64,000 bases of DNA from Bacteroidota bacterium (GCA_020444275.1 JAHLLG010000006.1:76316-140315); one strand, 5' to 3'. Positions 9,862-18,581 are shown, numbered from the stretch's first letter. Notes: generated by a model from the sequence alone, not told the origin. Made by a program: numbers and translations.

Positions 9862-10497
9862 TTATATGGTTAAATCTTGTTCTTTTTTCATTTCCAGTCC
9901 AATACGATATATTTCGGCAACAACAAAAATTATTAAAGCCCAAAAAATATCTTGAACATAGTGAAAACTTAATCTAATTGGATAAGAGTGTTCTAATATC
10001 GTAATTTTATCTATCCATAAACACTTTAGAACAATGGGATATAGAATGTTTAGCAGTGCTGAAAAGATAACAGCAAAAGCAATTTTCCTTATTCTCCAGA
10101 TATTTTTGTAATGAAATGGGTTTTCGTTTTTAATAGACTTAATTATTTTCCAGAGCATAACAACGATATAAAATGCAATGCATAGAATAGCGATGAAAAA
10201 CAAGTAATTGACAACTCCGGCAAAACCATATTGGTTATTTACATTGAAAGAAATAAAAGCTTCATCAATAATAACATTTAATATGTTGCCATTATTTAAT
10301 TCTAATGTTGCATTTTCGTAGATTTCCAAAGGGATCTCAACTACAGGGAAAAAGGGCTCAAAATTTGGATTAAACAGTGTTAGAAAGAAAAACAACACAG
10401 AGAAAAATAAGGAAAGAACACCGACTCCAAGTAAAACAGTTAGAATTCCGTAGATTAATCGAATTACTTTTTTGTTTTTAATTTTTTGTGTTTGCAT
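9862..10497 (-). CDS. DUF2975 membrane protein (YoaS-like)
   Basis: 211 residues with about four membrane helices (near 10-45, 90-120, 140-165 and 180-200) and a periplasmic or extracellular loop between the first two. The C-terminal half, with KNENPFHYKNIWRIRKIA, matches the DUF2975 family pattern. The function of this family is unknown; its repeated pairing with a YozG-type HTH gene suggests a membrane-linked signalling or regulatory pair. First gene of the minus-strand run leading to the two M16 peptidases. Confidence 0.8.
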   Translation of the reverse strand: MQTQKIKNKKVIRLIYGILTVLLGVGVLSLFFSVLFFFLTLFNPNFEPFFPVVEIPLEIYENATLELNNGNILNVIIDEAFISFNVNNQYGFAGVVNYLFFIAILCIAFYIVVMLWKIIKSIKNENPFHYKNIWRIRKIAFAVIFSALLNILYPIVLKCLWIDKITILEHSYPIRLSFHYVQDIFWALIIFVVAEIYRIGLEMKKEQDLTI

Positions 10498-10774
10498 CTT
10501 GATTATAATTAGAGTGATAACAAAAGAATAAAAAAATATTGAAAAACAACAAACTAAAAATCAAAAGCCGTTGGTTTTTATGTGTAATAACCAGTCAATC
10601 AAAACTATATGTTGGTTTGTGAGAGTTTGTAAAAATGAGGATCTCAATTGGCATAATTGTATTGAAACTGGAAATCAGATTAATTTATTAAAAAGTTTTG
10701 CAAATCATTTAAGTTTTGTTTAACTTTTCCATTCTAAAAAATGCATTGTTAGTCATCTTGTAAAGTATTAAATT

Positions 10775-11608
10775 ATGGAAAAAGACATCTTATTAGTTCC
10801 CTGGGATTTTACCGAAATTGCAGAAGCGGCACTTCAACATGCTATAAAAATTGCTAATAAGCTAAATAATAACATTACTCTTATACATGTGGTAAAATCT
10901 CTAAAGAAAGGCGAGGAAGCCCTTGAAGAGTTAAATAAGGATATCGAGAAATTAAACGAGAAATATGGGGTAGAGTTATCGCCTCTTGTTCTTGAAGGAA
11001 GCTTATTCCATGTAATTTCTGATTATGCCTCAGAGAATAATGTGAGCATGGTTGTTATGGGCACGCACGGCATAAAAGGGATGCAAAAATTTACAGGCAG
11101 TTACGCGTTGAAAGTAATTGTTGGTTCTAAAATACCGTTTATTGTTATTCAAGGCCCACCAACAAAGAAAGATATGTTCAAACATGTGGTCTTTCCTCTT
11201 GATTACAGAAGTGAAGCAAAACAAAAACTGCAGTGGGCGCTGTTTTTAGTTAAATATTTCGATGTTAAGATTAATATAATCGTTCCAACGATAAAAGATA
11301 AGTCATTGAATGCAAAATTAATGGGAAATGTTCATTTTGCTGAGAAAATTCTTGACAAGTACGATTGTGAATATGAACTCCATAAGATTGAAGGAAGCAA
11401 TTCTGCCGAAGAGTCCATTGCATATGCAAAAAAGGTCGATGCTGATATGATCTTAATAATGACAACCAAAGGAATTGGTCTAACAGATTATGTGTTGGGA
11501 GCTCAGGAACAATATATTATTGCCAATACCGAAAAAATACCGGTAATGGTTGTCAATCCTCGTACCGATTTAAGCAGGTATGGTTCATTTAGTGCTACTG
11601 GTGGATAA
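10775..11608 (+). CDS. Universal stress protein, tandem UspA domains
   Basis: 277 residues made of two Usp domains (about 1-140 and 145-270). The first starts KDILLVPWDFTEIAEAALQHA and carries VVMGTHGIKGMQKFTGSYA, close to the GxxGx(9)G(S/T) nucleotide-binding motif. The second has the equivalent MTTKGIGLTDYVLGAQEQ, with the glycine motif weakened, so only the first domain may bind ATP. Cytoplasmic stress or dormancy protein; its partner is unknown. Monocistronic, ending at a clear terminator. The 277 bp upstream hold no gene. Confidence 0.92.
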   Translation: MEKDILLVPWDFTEIAEAALQHAIKIANKLNNNITLIHVVKSLKKGEEALEELNKDIEKLNEKYGVELSPLVLEGSLFHVISDYASENNVSMVVMGTHGIKGMQKFTGSYALKVIVGSKIPFIVIQGPPTKKDMFKHVVFPLDYRSEAKQKLQWALFLVKYFDVKINIIVPTIKDKSLNAKLMGNVHFAEKILDKYDCEYELHKIEGSNSAEESIAYAKKVDADMILIMTTKGIGLTDYVLGAQEQYIIANTEKIPVMVVNPRTDLSRYGSFSATGG

Positions 11609-11640
11609 ACTAAAGACAAAAATAAAATAATATACTATTG

Positions 11641-11670
11641 AACAAGGAGTTAAGCTCCTTGTTTTTTTAT
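11641..11670 (+). terminator. Intrinsic terminator of the usp gene
   Basis: Arms AACAAGGAG and CTCCTTGTT with a 5-nt loop and a run of seven Ts. Confidence 0.87.
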
Positions 11671-11689
11671 GCGAATAATTTATGTGAAT

Positions 11690-11734
11690 CTTAATTTTTC
11701 GGTAAAAAAGATATATTTTTGCCGAAAAATTAAG
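11690..11734. repeat. 13-bp perfect inverted repeat flanking the yitT promoter box
   Basis: Arms CTTAATTTTTCGG (11690-11702) and CCGAAAAATTAAG (11722-11734) match perfectly across a 19-nt spacer. The spacer ends with the promoter-like box at 11714-11721. It could be an operator, or a hairpin in the transcript leader. No T run follows, so it is not a standard terminator. Confidence 0.7.
11714..11721 (+). promoter_or_regulatory. Candidate Bacteroidota -7 box for the YitT-like gene
   Basis: TATTTTTG fits the TAnnTTTG consensus and lies 38 bp before the ATG, between the arms of the inverted repeat. No clear -33 TTG was seen at the right distance. Confidence 0.45.
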
Positions 11735-11759
11735 GGGTTAATCATTTAAAACTATCGCA

Positions 11760-12698
11760 ATGACATTTGTTAAAAAGGAAAAATTTCTTTCGAAAGAGTG
11801 GTTTTATAGCTACACGCTGATAGCTATTGGTTCTTTTATTTTAGCTGCAGGATTTGTTTACTTTATCGATCCGCATAAGATTGTTCCCGGAGGTGTTTAT
11901 GGTATTGGTATTGTTGTGAAGAATATCACTTCTGAAATTATGGGTGAAGGAATTAAGATACCATTCTTAAAAGACCCTATTTTTCATGATGGACTTGGGA
12001 TTGGTTTTGTGGGATTAATGTTAAATATTCCACTTACAATTATTGGAATAAAAGTATTAGGACCGCGTTTTGGTGTTAAAACCGTTGTTGGTTTTGTTCT
12101 TTCATCCATATTTATCGATTTTTTAGATGAAAGATTTGATGGCGCTTTAGTCGATGATGTGCTATTATCTTGTATTTTCGGTGGTGTTTTAATTGGTTTT
12201 GGCCTGGCATTAATTTTTAAAACACGTGCTACGTCCGGAGGTTCTGATATTATTGCCATGATCGCAGCGAAATATACCAGAATGTCGTTGGGCTTGTTGT
12301 TAATTGCCGTGGATTCAGTCATTGTTTTATTAGGGCTAATTGTGTTTAAAGATTGGAAAATTCCATTATACTCCTGGATTGTTATCTATATTACCGGTAA
12401 GGTTATTGATGCTACGATGCAAGGGGTTAGTTATGATAAAGCGTTATTTATTATTTCTGATAAGTACGAAGAAATTAGAGATAAAATTATAAAAGATCTT
12501 AATCGGGGAGGAACATTAATTAATGGTGTTGGAATGTACAAAGGTTTGGATAAGAAGATTATTTTTACGAATGTAAACCGAAGAGAGCAAGGTATATTGC
12601 AAGACTTTATTAAAGAGATTGATCCGTATGCTTTTATGACGGTTATTGATGCACATGAGGTACTCGGAAATGGTTTTAAACCCATACGAGAAGTATAA
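11760..12698 (+). CDS. YitT family membrane protein (DUF161/DUF2179)
   Basis: 312 residues. Five or six membrane helices fill residues about 18-220, including the family blocks FIDPHKIVPGGVYGIGIV and ATSGGSDIIAMI. A soluble C-terminal DUF2179 domain (about 225-312) has the typical GGTLINGVGMYKG and IKEIDPYAFMTVIDAHEV segments. The family is widespread and of unproven function; a transporter role is assumed. Slightly longer than usual because of an extra segment (IMGEGIKIPFLKDPIFHDG) between helices 1 and 2. Single gene with a candidate promoter and palindrome in front and a terminator behind. Confidence 0.9.
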   Translation: MTFVKKEKFLSKEWFYSYTLIAIGSFILAAGFVYFIDPHKIVPGGVYGIGIVVKNITSEIMGEGIKIPFLKDPIFHDGLGIGFVGLMLNIPLTIIGIKVLGPRFGVKTVVGFVLSSIFIDFLDERFDGALVDDVLLSCIFGGVLIGFGLALIFKTRATSGGSDIIAMIAAKYTRMSLGLLLIAVDSVIVLLGLIVFKDWKIPLYSWIVIYITGKVIDATMQGVSYDKALFIISDKYEEIRDKIIKDLNRGGTLINGVGMYKGLDKKIIFTNVNRREQGILQDFIKEIDPYAFMTVIDAHEVLGNGFKPIREV

Positions 12699-12704
12699 TA
12701 TAAC

Positions 12705-12732
12705 AAAAAGAGAGGCTTTAACCTCTCTTTTT
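12705..12732. terminator. Bidirectional terminator between yitT-like and zinc-ribbon genes
   Basis: Arms AAAAAGAGAGG and CCTCTCTTTTT with a 6-nt loop; the minus-strand gene ends at its edge, so both convergent genes use it. Confidence 0.88.
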
Positions 12733-13130
12733 TATTTAGTATGACTTAAATTGATAAAGTCAATGTAATTAGAATGGTGATCGCCATAAATTTCTGCTGA
12801 TTCTCCTACAATCTTATACGTACTTTTTTCTCCGGCTATTTTACTAAAAAGTATCTGATATTCATTCTTATCTTCATCAATCATAATAATGTGTGATAAA
12901 TTGTCGTGGATATCAGCTGCCAGTTTTTGCTGGCATAACGGACAATAAAATTCGTATTTTTCTCCTTCTGTTGTTTTAAACTCAGGATTTTTCATTGTGG
13001 TATAGTTTCCAAGCTCCGGATTAAAAAGAATTAATCCTGGCTCACCATTTTTACTTTCTGCGGCTAAAATAATGTGTTCACCCACATTTAAATAGCCTTT
13101 ACAACGGGGACATATAAAACTTTGTTTCAT
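12732..13130 (-). CDS. Zinc-ribbon protein of unknown function
   Basis: 132 residues, no signal peptide or membrane segment. Two CxxC pairs, CPRC at residues 8-11 and CPLC near 64-67, would bind one zinc; the rest has predicted beta content (EYQILFSKIAGEKSTYKIVG). I do not recognise a family. It has a striking Shine-Dalgarno (AAGGAGGTG, five bases before the ATG), rare in this phylum, which suggests strong translation. Stand-alone gene between a terminator and a 134-bp spacer. A nucleic-acid or metal-linked role is only a guess from the ribbon. Confidence 0.72.
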   Translation of the reverse strand: MKQSFICPRCKGYLNVGEHIILAAESKNGEPGLILFNPELGNYTTMKNPEFKTTEGEKYEFYCPLCQQKLAADIHDNLSHIIMIDEDKNEYQILFSKIAGEKSTYKIVGESAEIYGDHHSNYIDFINLSHTK

Positions 13131-13135
13131 AATAA

Positions 13136-13144
13136 CACCTCCTT
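13136..13144 (-). promoter_or_regulatory. Unusually strong Shine-Dalgarno
   Basis: On the minus strand AAGGAGGTG precedes the zinc-ribbon ATG by 5 nt, a near-complete anti-SD match. Most genes in the window have no purine-rich site of this strength. It supports the chosen start. Confidence 0.8.
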
Positions 13145-13264
13145 AGGTTAGATTGGGTTAAGGTTTATTTGGTTAATATGCTTTTCTATATATTTTATAC
13201 GTATCAGAATGAGTATAGTTTACAAGTTAAGCAATTAATACCACTTTTAAAACCAAAAGGAGTG

Positions 13265-15196
13265 TTATTGTTTTATAAATTTATAAGTATAGGTCTTGTT
13301 ATCCGAGGTTCCTCTTATAAAATAGATGCCTTTTGAAAGATATGAAACATTCATACGAATTATATTTGTTCGATCAGTATAGGTTAGTATCCTTTTACCT
13401 GTTAAATCAAGAATTTCAACCTTTTTATCAAACCGGTATAGTTTATCATTAAAACGAATATGAAGTGTTTCTTTGGCAGGATTTGGATAAATACTAAACA
13501 GTGATTTATCGCTGCCAGGCGAAACAACCGAGTCGATCGTTCCAGTTGTATTTAGAATCCAGTTATCCGGATCAACAATAATGTTTGAAACGGTCTCTGA
13601 TATTGGTATTTCAAATGTTTCCACATTTTCTGATTGATATAACCGGATAGTAGTATCGCCATTTTCATGAACAATTTTGTAATCTACACACATTTGAAAA
13701 ATTTCAGGTTCATTTGATGATGTGGTTTCGGTTACAGTCATAAACAAGGTGTCGTTCATTTGGTTATACCCAATACTAAATTTTGGAAATCCTTTACCAT
13801 AGTACCATTGTTCAAAAAAAGGATCAAAATCTATACCTGTGCTAAGTTCAATCGAGCTTTTAAAATCTTCTCCTGTTGCTACACTGTCGGCATATTCTGA
13901 TAAATAAGTTTGTAGAGAGCTAAAGAATAGTTCATCATCATTGATCTCATGTCGCAACATATGCAACAAAATGGCACCTTTATCATACGACAAGCTGCCA
14001 CTAAATATCCTTCCTTCATTAAATGCCTGGTCAAATGGAATATAAACACTTCCGTGTGTTTCATCCAGTGCACTAGCCATGGTGTTGTTCATCCAGTTTT
14101 GAGCTTCTTGTTCCGATTTGAGGTTTTCCAAAGCAATATATTCAGTATAAGAAGCAAACCCTTCATTTATCCAGATATCCTGCCAGGTAGCACATGTAAC
14201 GTAATCACCAAACCACATATGACCCAATTCGTGGGCAACCAGTGTATAATTAAAAGTGTTTAAAGTTGTCATGGTTTGATGTTCCATACCTCCCCAGATA
14301 TCGGTAACACAATGGCCGTATTTTTCTTCAGCAAACGGATATAATCCAAACTTCTCACTGTATAACTCTATTAAGTCAATAGTTTCGTCTATTGCTTCCT
14401 TATTTTCAGTTAAATAATTGGAGTTATCAAACACATAATTTTGGATTAGAACAGAATCAACACCCTCTGGTTTTGCATAAATGGAATAATCCTGGTATTC
14501 AGCTACAGAGAATGCTATTAGATAATAATTAATCGGATAGTAACTTTTCCATTCAAACCGATGCTTATTATCCGGTAAATCAACAATATTTTTTAACAAT
14601 CCGTTCGAGCCGACCATACAATCATTATCGCAAGTAAAATTCAGATAAACAGAATCAATTTTATCTGACATAACCTGTTTACAAGGCCACCATTCCATAG
14701 CATGAAACGATTCAGACAATGTCCAGGTAACATCTTTATTCCAATAAGAATAATTACGATTCGTAACACCACCTCCGTAATAATCCGGAGTTCCATGATA
14801 GAATACCTGTACTTTTATCTCTTCACCCGTGTTAACAGGAGGATTAAAAATATAACGTAGAGTATTTTCAGAATGTTCCGCCGTTACTTTCTTATTGTTA
14901 ATATACACTGAATCTGTTGTCATATAATCACTAAAATCAAATAGTAAAGTGTCCAGTGATTCTTTAGCTTTTAATTGTAATATTGCATTACCTTCTATGT
15001 AAGTTGATTTATCAGAAATGGCAAGGTCAAGATTAACAAAATAGATATCATACTTATCCATTACTGGATCATAATAAAGGATAATATCTCCCTTAAAATC
15101 AGTTTGTCTTAAACTTTTTGCTAATTCCGGGTGTGTTTTTTGACTATAACTAATTACAGACAAAAAAATGAATAAAATAATTAGAGTGTTTTTCAT
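13265..15196 (-). CDS. Secreted M1 family aminopeptidase with T9SS sorting domain
   Basis: 643 residues: signal peptide (to about 18), M1 N-terminal beta domain, then the catalytic domain with GGMEH (a GxMEN variant), HELGH at residues 322-326 and the third zinc ligand E345 in NEGFA, the exact 18-residue spacing of gluzincins. The C-terminal roughly 75 residues (FSIYPNPAKETLHIRF ... KFIKQ) are a T9SS sorting domain, so the enzyme is expected to be exported to the surface or medium, trimming N-terminal residues from peptides. The usual long C-terminal helical domain of M1 enzymes is absent, as in other compact secreted members. Single gene, read away from the hydrolase gene at 15346. Confidence 0.93.
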   Translation of the reverse strand: MKNTLIILFIFLSVISYSQKTHPELAKSLRQTDFKGDIILYYDPVMDKYDIYFVNLDLAISDKSTYIEGNAILQLKAKESLDTLLFDFSDYMTTDSVYINNKKVTAEHSENTLRYIFNPPVNTGEEIKVQVFYHGTPDYYGGGVTNRNYSYWNKDVTWTLSESFHAMEWWPCKQVMSDKIDSVYLNFTCDNDCMVGSNGLLKNIVDLPDNKHRFEWKSYYPINYYLIAFSVAEYQDYSIYAKPEGVDSVLIQNYVFDNSNYLTENKEAIDETIDLIELYSEKFGLYPFAEEKYGHCVTDIWGGMEHQTMTTLNTFNYTLVAHELGHMWFGDYVTCATWQDIWINEGFASYTEYIALENLKSEQEAQNWMNNTMASALDETHGSVYIPFDQAFNEGRIFSGSLSYDKGAILLHMLRHEINDDELFFSSLQTYLSEYADSVATGEDFKSSIELSTGIDFDPFFEQWYYGKGFPKFSIGYNQMNDTLFMTVTETTSSNEPEIFQMCVDYKIVHENGDTTIRLYQSENVETFEIPISETVSNIIVDPDNWILNTTGTIDSVVSPGSDKSLFSIYPNPAKETLHIRFNDKLYRFDKKVEILDLTGKRILTYTDRTNIIRMNVSYLSKGIYFIRGTSDNKTYTYKFIKQ

Positions 15197-15345
15197 TGGT
15201 AAATAGTTTTGGGTAAAATTAAATAATATAATAGACTATAATTGTAATAAAAGGATTAATTAGCTTAATTATACCCTAATAAAACACTCAATATTTGACT
15301 CTGGTGTTAAGATTTCATAAATTTATATAAATTAAAACCACTAAG

Positions 15346-16164
15346 ATGAGACAAAAAAGAATAACCATTCATGGGAAAGAAATATCCTATTATGAATCGC
15401 GGGATAATGGCCATCCGGTTGTTATGGTTCATGGATTTTCTTCATCGTCGGCAATTTTTATTCGGCAATTAATCGACTCTGTTTTATCTTATCAGTTCAG
15501 GTTTATTGCTGTTGACTTAATTGGTCACGGAAATTCGGAATATCCAGATAACCCTGAAAAAGCGTATACATTAAAAGGGTTAAGTAAATTTCTGATTGAT
15601 TTTACCAATGAACTTAAACTGGAAAATGCCGTGTATGTTGGTCATAATATTGGTGCAAATATAATACTGGAATCGTTTAAAGAGTTAAATAACCCCAAGG
15701 GGTTTGTGATGCTGGGCTCTGCCCCTCTTTCAAATCCTATGGATGAACAGACTTTTCAGAGCACAGCATTAATTAAGTTATTCTCAAAAGCAGGTTTGGA
15801 TTCCAGTGAAGTGCATCAGTTAGCAAGCTATTTTGTGGAAAAAAACACAAAATACCCCGATTTCATTCCGGAAATTATACGTAAAGCCGACTTAAAAACC
15901 AGAGAATTCTTTTTTGAATCAATACGAAACGGTGACTATGATGATCAGCACAGTATTATAAAATCTTTAAAAATTCCTGTTGCAGTTTATTATGGAGAAA
16001 ATGATCAGATTATAAACTTTGATTATTTAAATTCTATTGAAATACCTACCTTATGGAGAACTATTATCCAGGTAATACGAGAAGCAGGGCATATTTTCTT
16101 TTATGAAAATCCTGCAGATTTCAATGTAAGTTTTGAAGCATATTTAATTACAGCGTTTAACTAA
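15346..16164 (+). CDS. Alpha/beta hydrolase-fold protein with Asn at the nucleophile position
   Basis: 272 residues, no signal peptide. Oxyanion segment VMVHGFSSSS, DLIGHGNSEYP, the nucleophile elbow VGHNIGAN, an acid candidate in YGENDQI and a His in EAGHIFFYENP all fall in the order of the alpha/beta hydrolase family. The elbow normally reads GHSxG; here codon AAT gives Asn, so classical Ser (or dehalogenase Asp) catalysis should be lost unless the residue is modified or another one acts. It is followed after 9 bp by a small membrane protein gene and is probably co-transcribed with it. The fold is certain, the activity unknown. Confidence 0.87.
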   Translation: MRQKRITIHGKEISYYESRDNGHPVVMVHGFSSSSAIFIRQLIDSVLSYQFRFIAVDLIGHGNSEYPDNPEKAYTLKGLSKFLIDFTNELKLENAVYVGHNIGANIILESFKELNNPKGFVMLGSAPLSNPMDEQTFQSTALIKLFSKAGLDSSEVHQLASYFVEKNTKYPDFIPEIIRKADLKTREFFFESIRNGDYDDQHSIIKSLKIPVAVYYGENDQIINFDYLNSIEIPTLWRTIIQVIREAGHIFFYENPADFNVSFEAYLITAFN

Positions 16165-16173
16165 AAAAATACT

Positions 16174-16419
16174 ATGAAAAAGTACATTACATTTATTTTG
16201 ATTTTTGCCATTATTGGCCTTCTTTTTGGATATCTTATATTTGGCAAGTTTGCAGGCGAATACATTAGTTTGAACACCATATTTAGTTCGTCTGCAAACG
16301 CTATTGAACAGTTCGGTCGTAATATATCAGGTTTAAATTCTATAAAACAGAACATTTTAATTTCTGGTGGCGTAGGAGCTATTTTAGGTTTTATTATTGT
16401 ATTTATTCGTCGAAAGTAA
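16174..16419 (+). CDS. Small two-helix membrane protein
   Basis: 81 residues. Hydrophobic segments at about 4-24 and 57-77, with a polar, Ser/Asn-rich middle and a basic end (RRK). No family recognised. It starts 9 bp after the hydrolase stop, so the two form a small operon and may work together at the inner membrane. Confidence 0.7.
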   Translation: MKKYITFILIFAIIGLLFGYLIFGKFAGEYISLNTIFSSSANAIEQFGRNISGLNSIKQNILISGGVGAILGFIIVFIRRK

Positions 16420-16498
16420 ATTTTGTACGAATACAATTATTATTCCTTGATAGTAGTAAAGTTTTACGTTTAGTATTAACTCTTATATCCATTAAATC

Positions 16499-17179
16499 AT
16501 GAAAAAAGTATTTATCTTATTTTTTGTGTTTACACAAATTGGCATATTAAGTGCCCAAAATTGTACGCTTTATTATCCTGAAGAAACCGGAACAAAACTA
16601 AAGTATACAACCTACGATGCAAAAGATAGAATAACAGCCAGTAGTACACAGGTTATTAAAGACATATATGAGAATGAAGGGGTGTTATCTATACTTATTG
16701 AAACACAATCCTTTGACAAAAAAGGAAAAGATCTTGGAACAAATGAGTATAATGTCATTTGCGAAAACGGAGTTTTTAAAGTGGATATGAAAAGTTATAT
16801 GGATGCAGCAACCATGGCAGCATATGAAGACAATGAAATAGAAATAAGTGGTAATAATTTAGAAATTCCGGCTAACTTAAATGTAGGAGATGAATTACCT
16901 AGTGGAAGGTTAAATATTTCAATTTATTCAAACGGAACTCGAATTATGGGAATGAGCACTGCTCTGACAGAAAGAAAAGTAGAAGCAAAAGAAGAAGTTA
17001 CAACCGAAGCAGGAACCTTCGATTGTTATAAGATATCTTATACTATGACAGTTAGTACTATGTTTAGTGTACGTGTTGAAGCCATAGATTGGATAAGCGA
17101 AGGAGTTGGAAACGTTAAAAGCGAAACATATTCGCGAGGGAAATTAATGGGATATACTGTTCTTACAGGGATAGAATAA
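16499..17179 (+). CDS. Secreted/periplasmic TapB- or DUF3108-like protein
   Basis: 226 residues with a signal peptide (to LSAQ, about residue 20). The body is beta-rich and carries GTKLKYTTYDAKDR near the start, then a TEAGTFDCYKISYT block and WISEGVGNVKSETY near the end, the pattern of TapB/DUF3108-like proteins found in Bacteroidota. Function unknown; a periplasmic or outer-membrane lipid-associated role is possible. It faces the second endonuclease gene across a perfect palindrome. Confidence 0.72.
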   Translation: MKKVFILFFVFTQIGILSAQNCTLYYPEETGTKLKYTTYDAKDRITASSTQVIKDIYENEGVLSILIETQSFDKKGKDLGTNEYNVICENGVFKVDMKSYMDAATMAAYEDNEIEISGNNLEIPANLNVGDELPSGRLNISIYSNGTRIMGMSTALTERKVEAKEEVTTEAGTFDCYKISYTMTVSTMFSVRVEAIDWISEGVGNVKSETYSRGKLMGYTVLTGIE

Positions 17180-17219
17180 TAGCTTAAACAATTATTTTTT
17201 GTTAGGAAGCCGACAACTT

Positions 17220-17265
17220 TGAACTGCACCCCAAATGTTGGACACAATATTTGGGGTGCAGTTCA
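17220..17265. repeat. 46-bp palindromic element resembling fused IS3/IS150-type ends
   Basis: Perfect 17-bp arms, TGAACTGCACCCCAAAT at 17220-17236 and its complement at 17249-17265, with loop GTTGGACACAAT. The element starts TG and ends CA and its left half continues into GTTGGAC, like the terminal repeats of IS150-group insertion sequences as I remember them. It is flanked by TTT on both sides. It may also serve as a terminator for the two converging genes. Confidence 0.65.
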
Positions 17266-17282
17266 TTTTGCCTGCTTCATTT

Positions 17283-18581
17283 TTATCTCTTAAGCAATTT
17301 TATACTCTTCACACTATTTCCAAAATCATCTTTGATCAAAACAAAATAGACTCCCGGATCAGCAAAACTCAAATCAATTTTCTGAGTTGTTGTTTCCATT
17401 ATTTTGCTCCCTATTATAGAATATACTTCAACAGAATAGTTATTTGGAATTTTTGCATAAGTTATATCGCTTGTAGGATTTGGATAAACTTTAATTTCTG
17501 CGTTCGAAGCAATTGGAACGACTGCATTTGTCTGGTCAACATTAACCATAATAGTTGCACTGGCACTTGCCCAACCATCGTTTGCTTCAACAATTAAACT
17601 AAAACTTGGATTGGTATCGTAAACTAGAGCATCGGAATTATTTACAGTTAAAACCCCTGTTGTTGTGCCTAAGACAAAGGCATCATCTGTATTTCCTGAA
17701 ATAATGCTGTACGAGATTTCGTCATTGTCCGGATCAGAAGAAGTAATAGTTCCTACCTCAGTTCCGTTTTCACTGTTTTCGGCAATGGTAAATTCCTGAT
17801 CATCTATTTCAGGAGCGTTATTTTCAGGATTATAAATTGTATTTACATACTCTGGATGATCAATAAATGGATTTCGGTTTCCTTGGTATGAGTAGACCAC
17901 TTCGTTTCGATTTCGTTCAAATTCATCCACCGGATCTTCGGTATTCCATTGTATTAACGTAGAGAGTTTTCCGAAAAATGGACCATCGGTACCGGTGTAG
18001 TCAACCAGTTCCAGGTCGGGTTCTCCCGAAACATCCCCTTCGTATCGTGTTGCCATGTAAAACATCATACGAGCAACATCACCTTTTACAGCTGGGCGTG
18101 GTTCCCAAGAGTCAGCGTCGGTATAACATTCTGTTGCTTCTGCATGTTGAGTTCCACCATTATCAAAATCTTTATTTCCGCGTGCTGAATTTACCGAGAT
18201 ATCGCAGGGGCGCAAGTGATGAGCATCTGTTCCGGCAGGAGGATCATTGTCAAAATCACCATGCGATTTGGCCCACACATGTTCTCTGCTCCAACCTGAA
18301 CCTCCATCATATTCTAACGGGCCATTAACCGACCAACCTGTGTACAATAAAATGACATTATTTGCATTATTTGGATCGCGATCAGATTCTTTTAAGATAT
18401 CCCAGACATCGGTTCCAGAATCTGTATAAGGATAGGTGGTATGATTATCAATAATATTATGCAGTGCTGCTTTTAGCTCATCGCCGGTTAATCCTTCGGC
18501 CGAATCGTAATATCCGTTAGGGATTTGGGCAAATGAACCCATAGCAAATGCTACTAGAAGAATTGCAATAAGATTTTTCAT
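17283..18581 (-). CDS. Secreted endonuclease I with cadherin-like domain and T9SS sorting domain
   Basis: 432 residues from the ATG that begins a good signal peptide (MKNLIAILLVAFAMGSFAQ); an earlier in-frame ATG adds 19 residues that spoil it. The nuclease domain (about 20-255) has WSREHVWAKSHG, then DAHHLRPCDISVNSARGN, the His/Asn metal-site motifs of the NucM/EndA family. A cadherin-like domain (about 262-355) and a T9SS sorting domain (IKVYPNPTSD ... IKLLKR) follow. It should be an extracellular DNase, for nutrient or biofilm DNA use. It is a distant paralogue of the 1137-residue nuclease at 1091-4504, with far fewer accessory domains. Confidence 0.92.
   Translation of the reverse strand: MKNLIAILLVAFAMGSFAQIPNGYYDSAEGLTGDELKAALHNIIDNHTTYPYTDSGTDVWDILKESDRDPNNANNVILLYTGWSVNGPLEYDGGSGWSREHVWAKSHGDFDNDPPAGTDAHHLRPCDISVNSARGNKDFDNGGTQHAEATECYTDADSWEPRPAVKGDVARMMFYMATRYEGDVSGEPDLELVDYTGTDGPFFGKLSTLIQWNTEDPVDEFERNRNEVVYSYQGNRNPFIDHPEYVNTIYNPENNAPEIDDQEFTIAENSENGTEVGTITSSDPDNDEISYSIISGNTDDAFVLGTTTGVLTVNNSDALVYDTNPSFSLIVEANDGWASASATIMVNVDQTNAVVPIASNAEIKVYPNPTSDITYAKIPNNYSVEVYSIIGSKIMETTTQKIDLSFADPGVYFVLIKDDFGNSVKSIKLLKR

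Noticed and set aside
11984-12322. 112-codon minus-strand frame within the YitT-like gene
   Set aside because: Antisense shadow; no start signal or family similarity.
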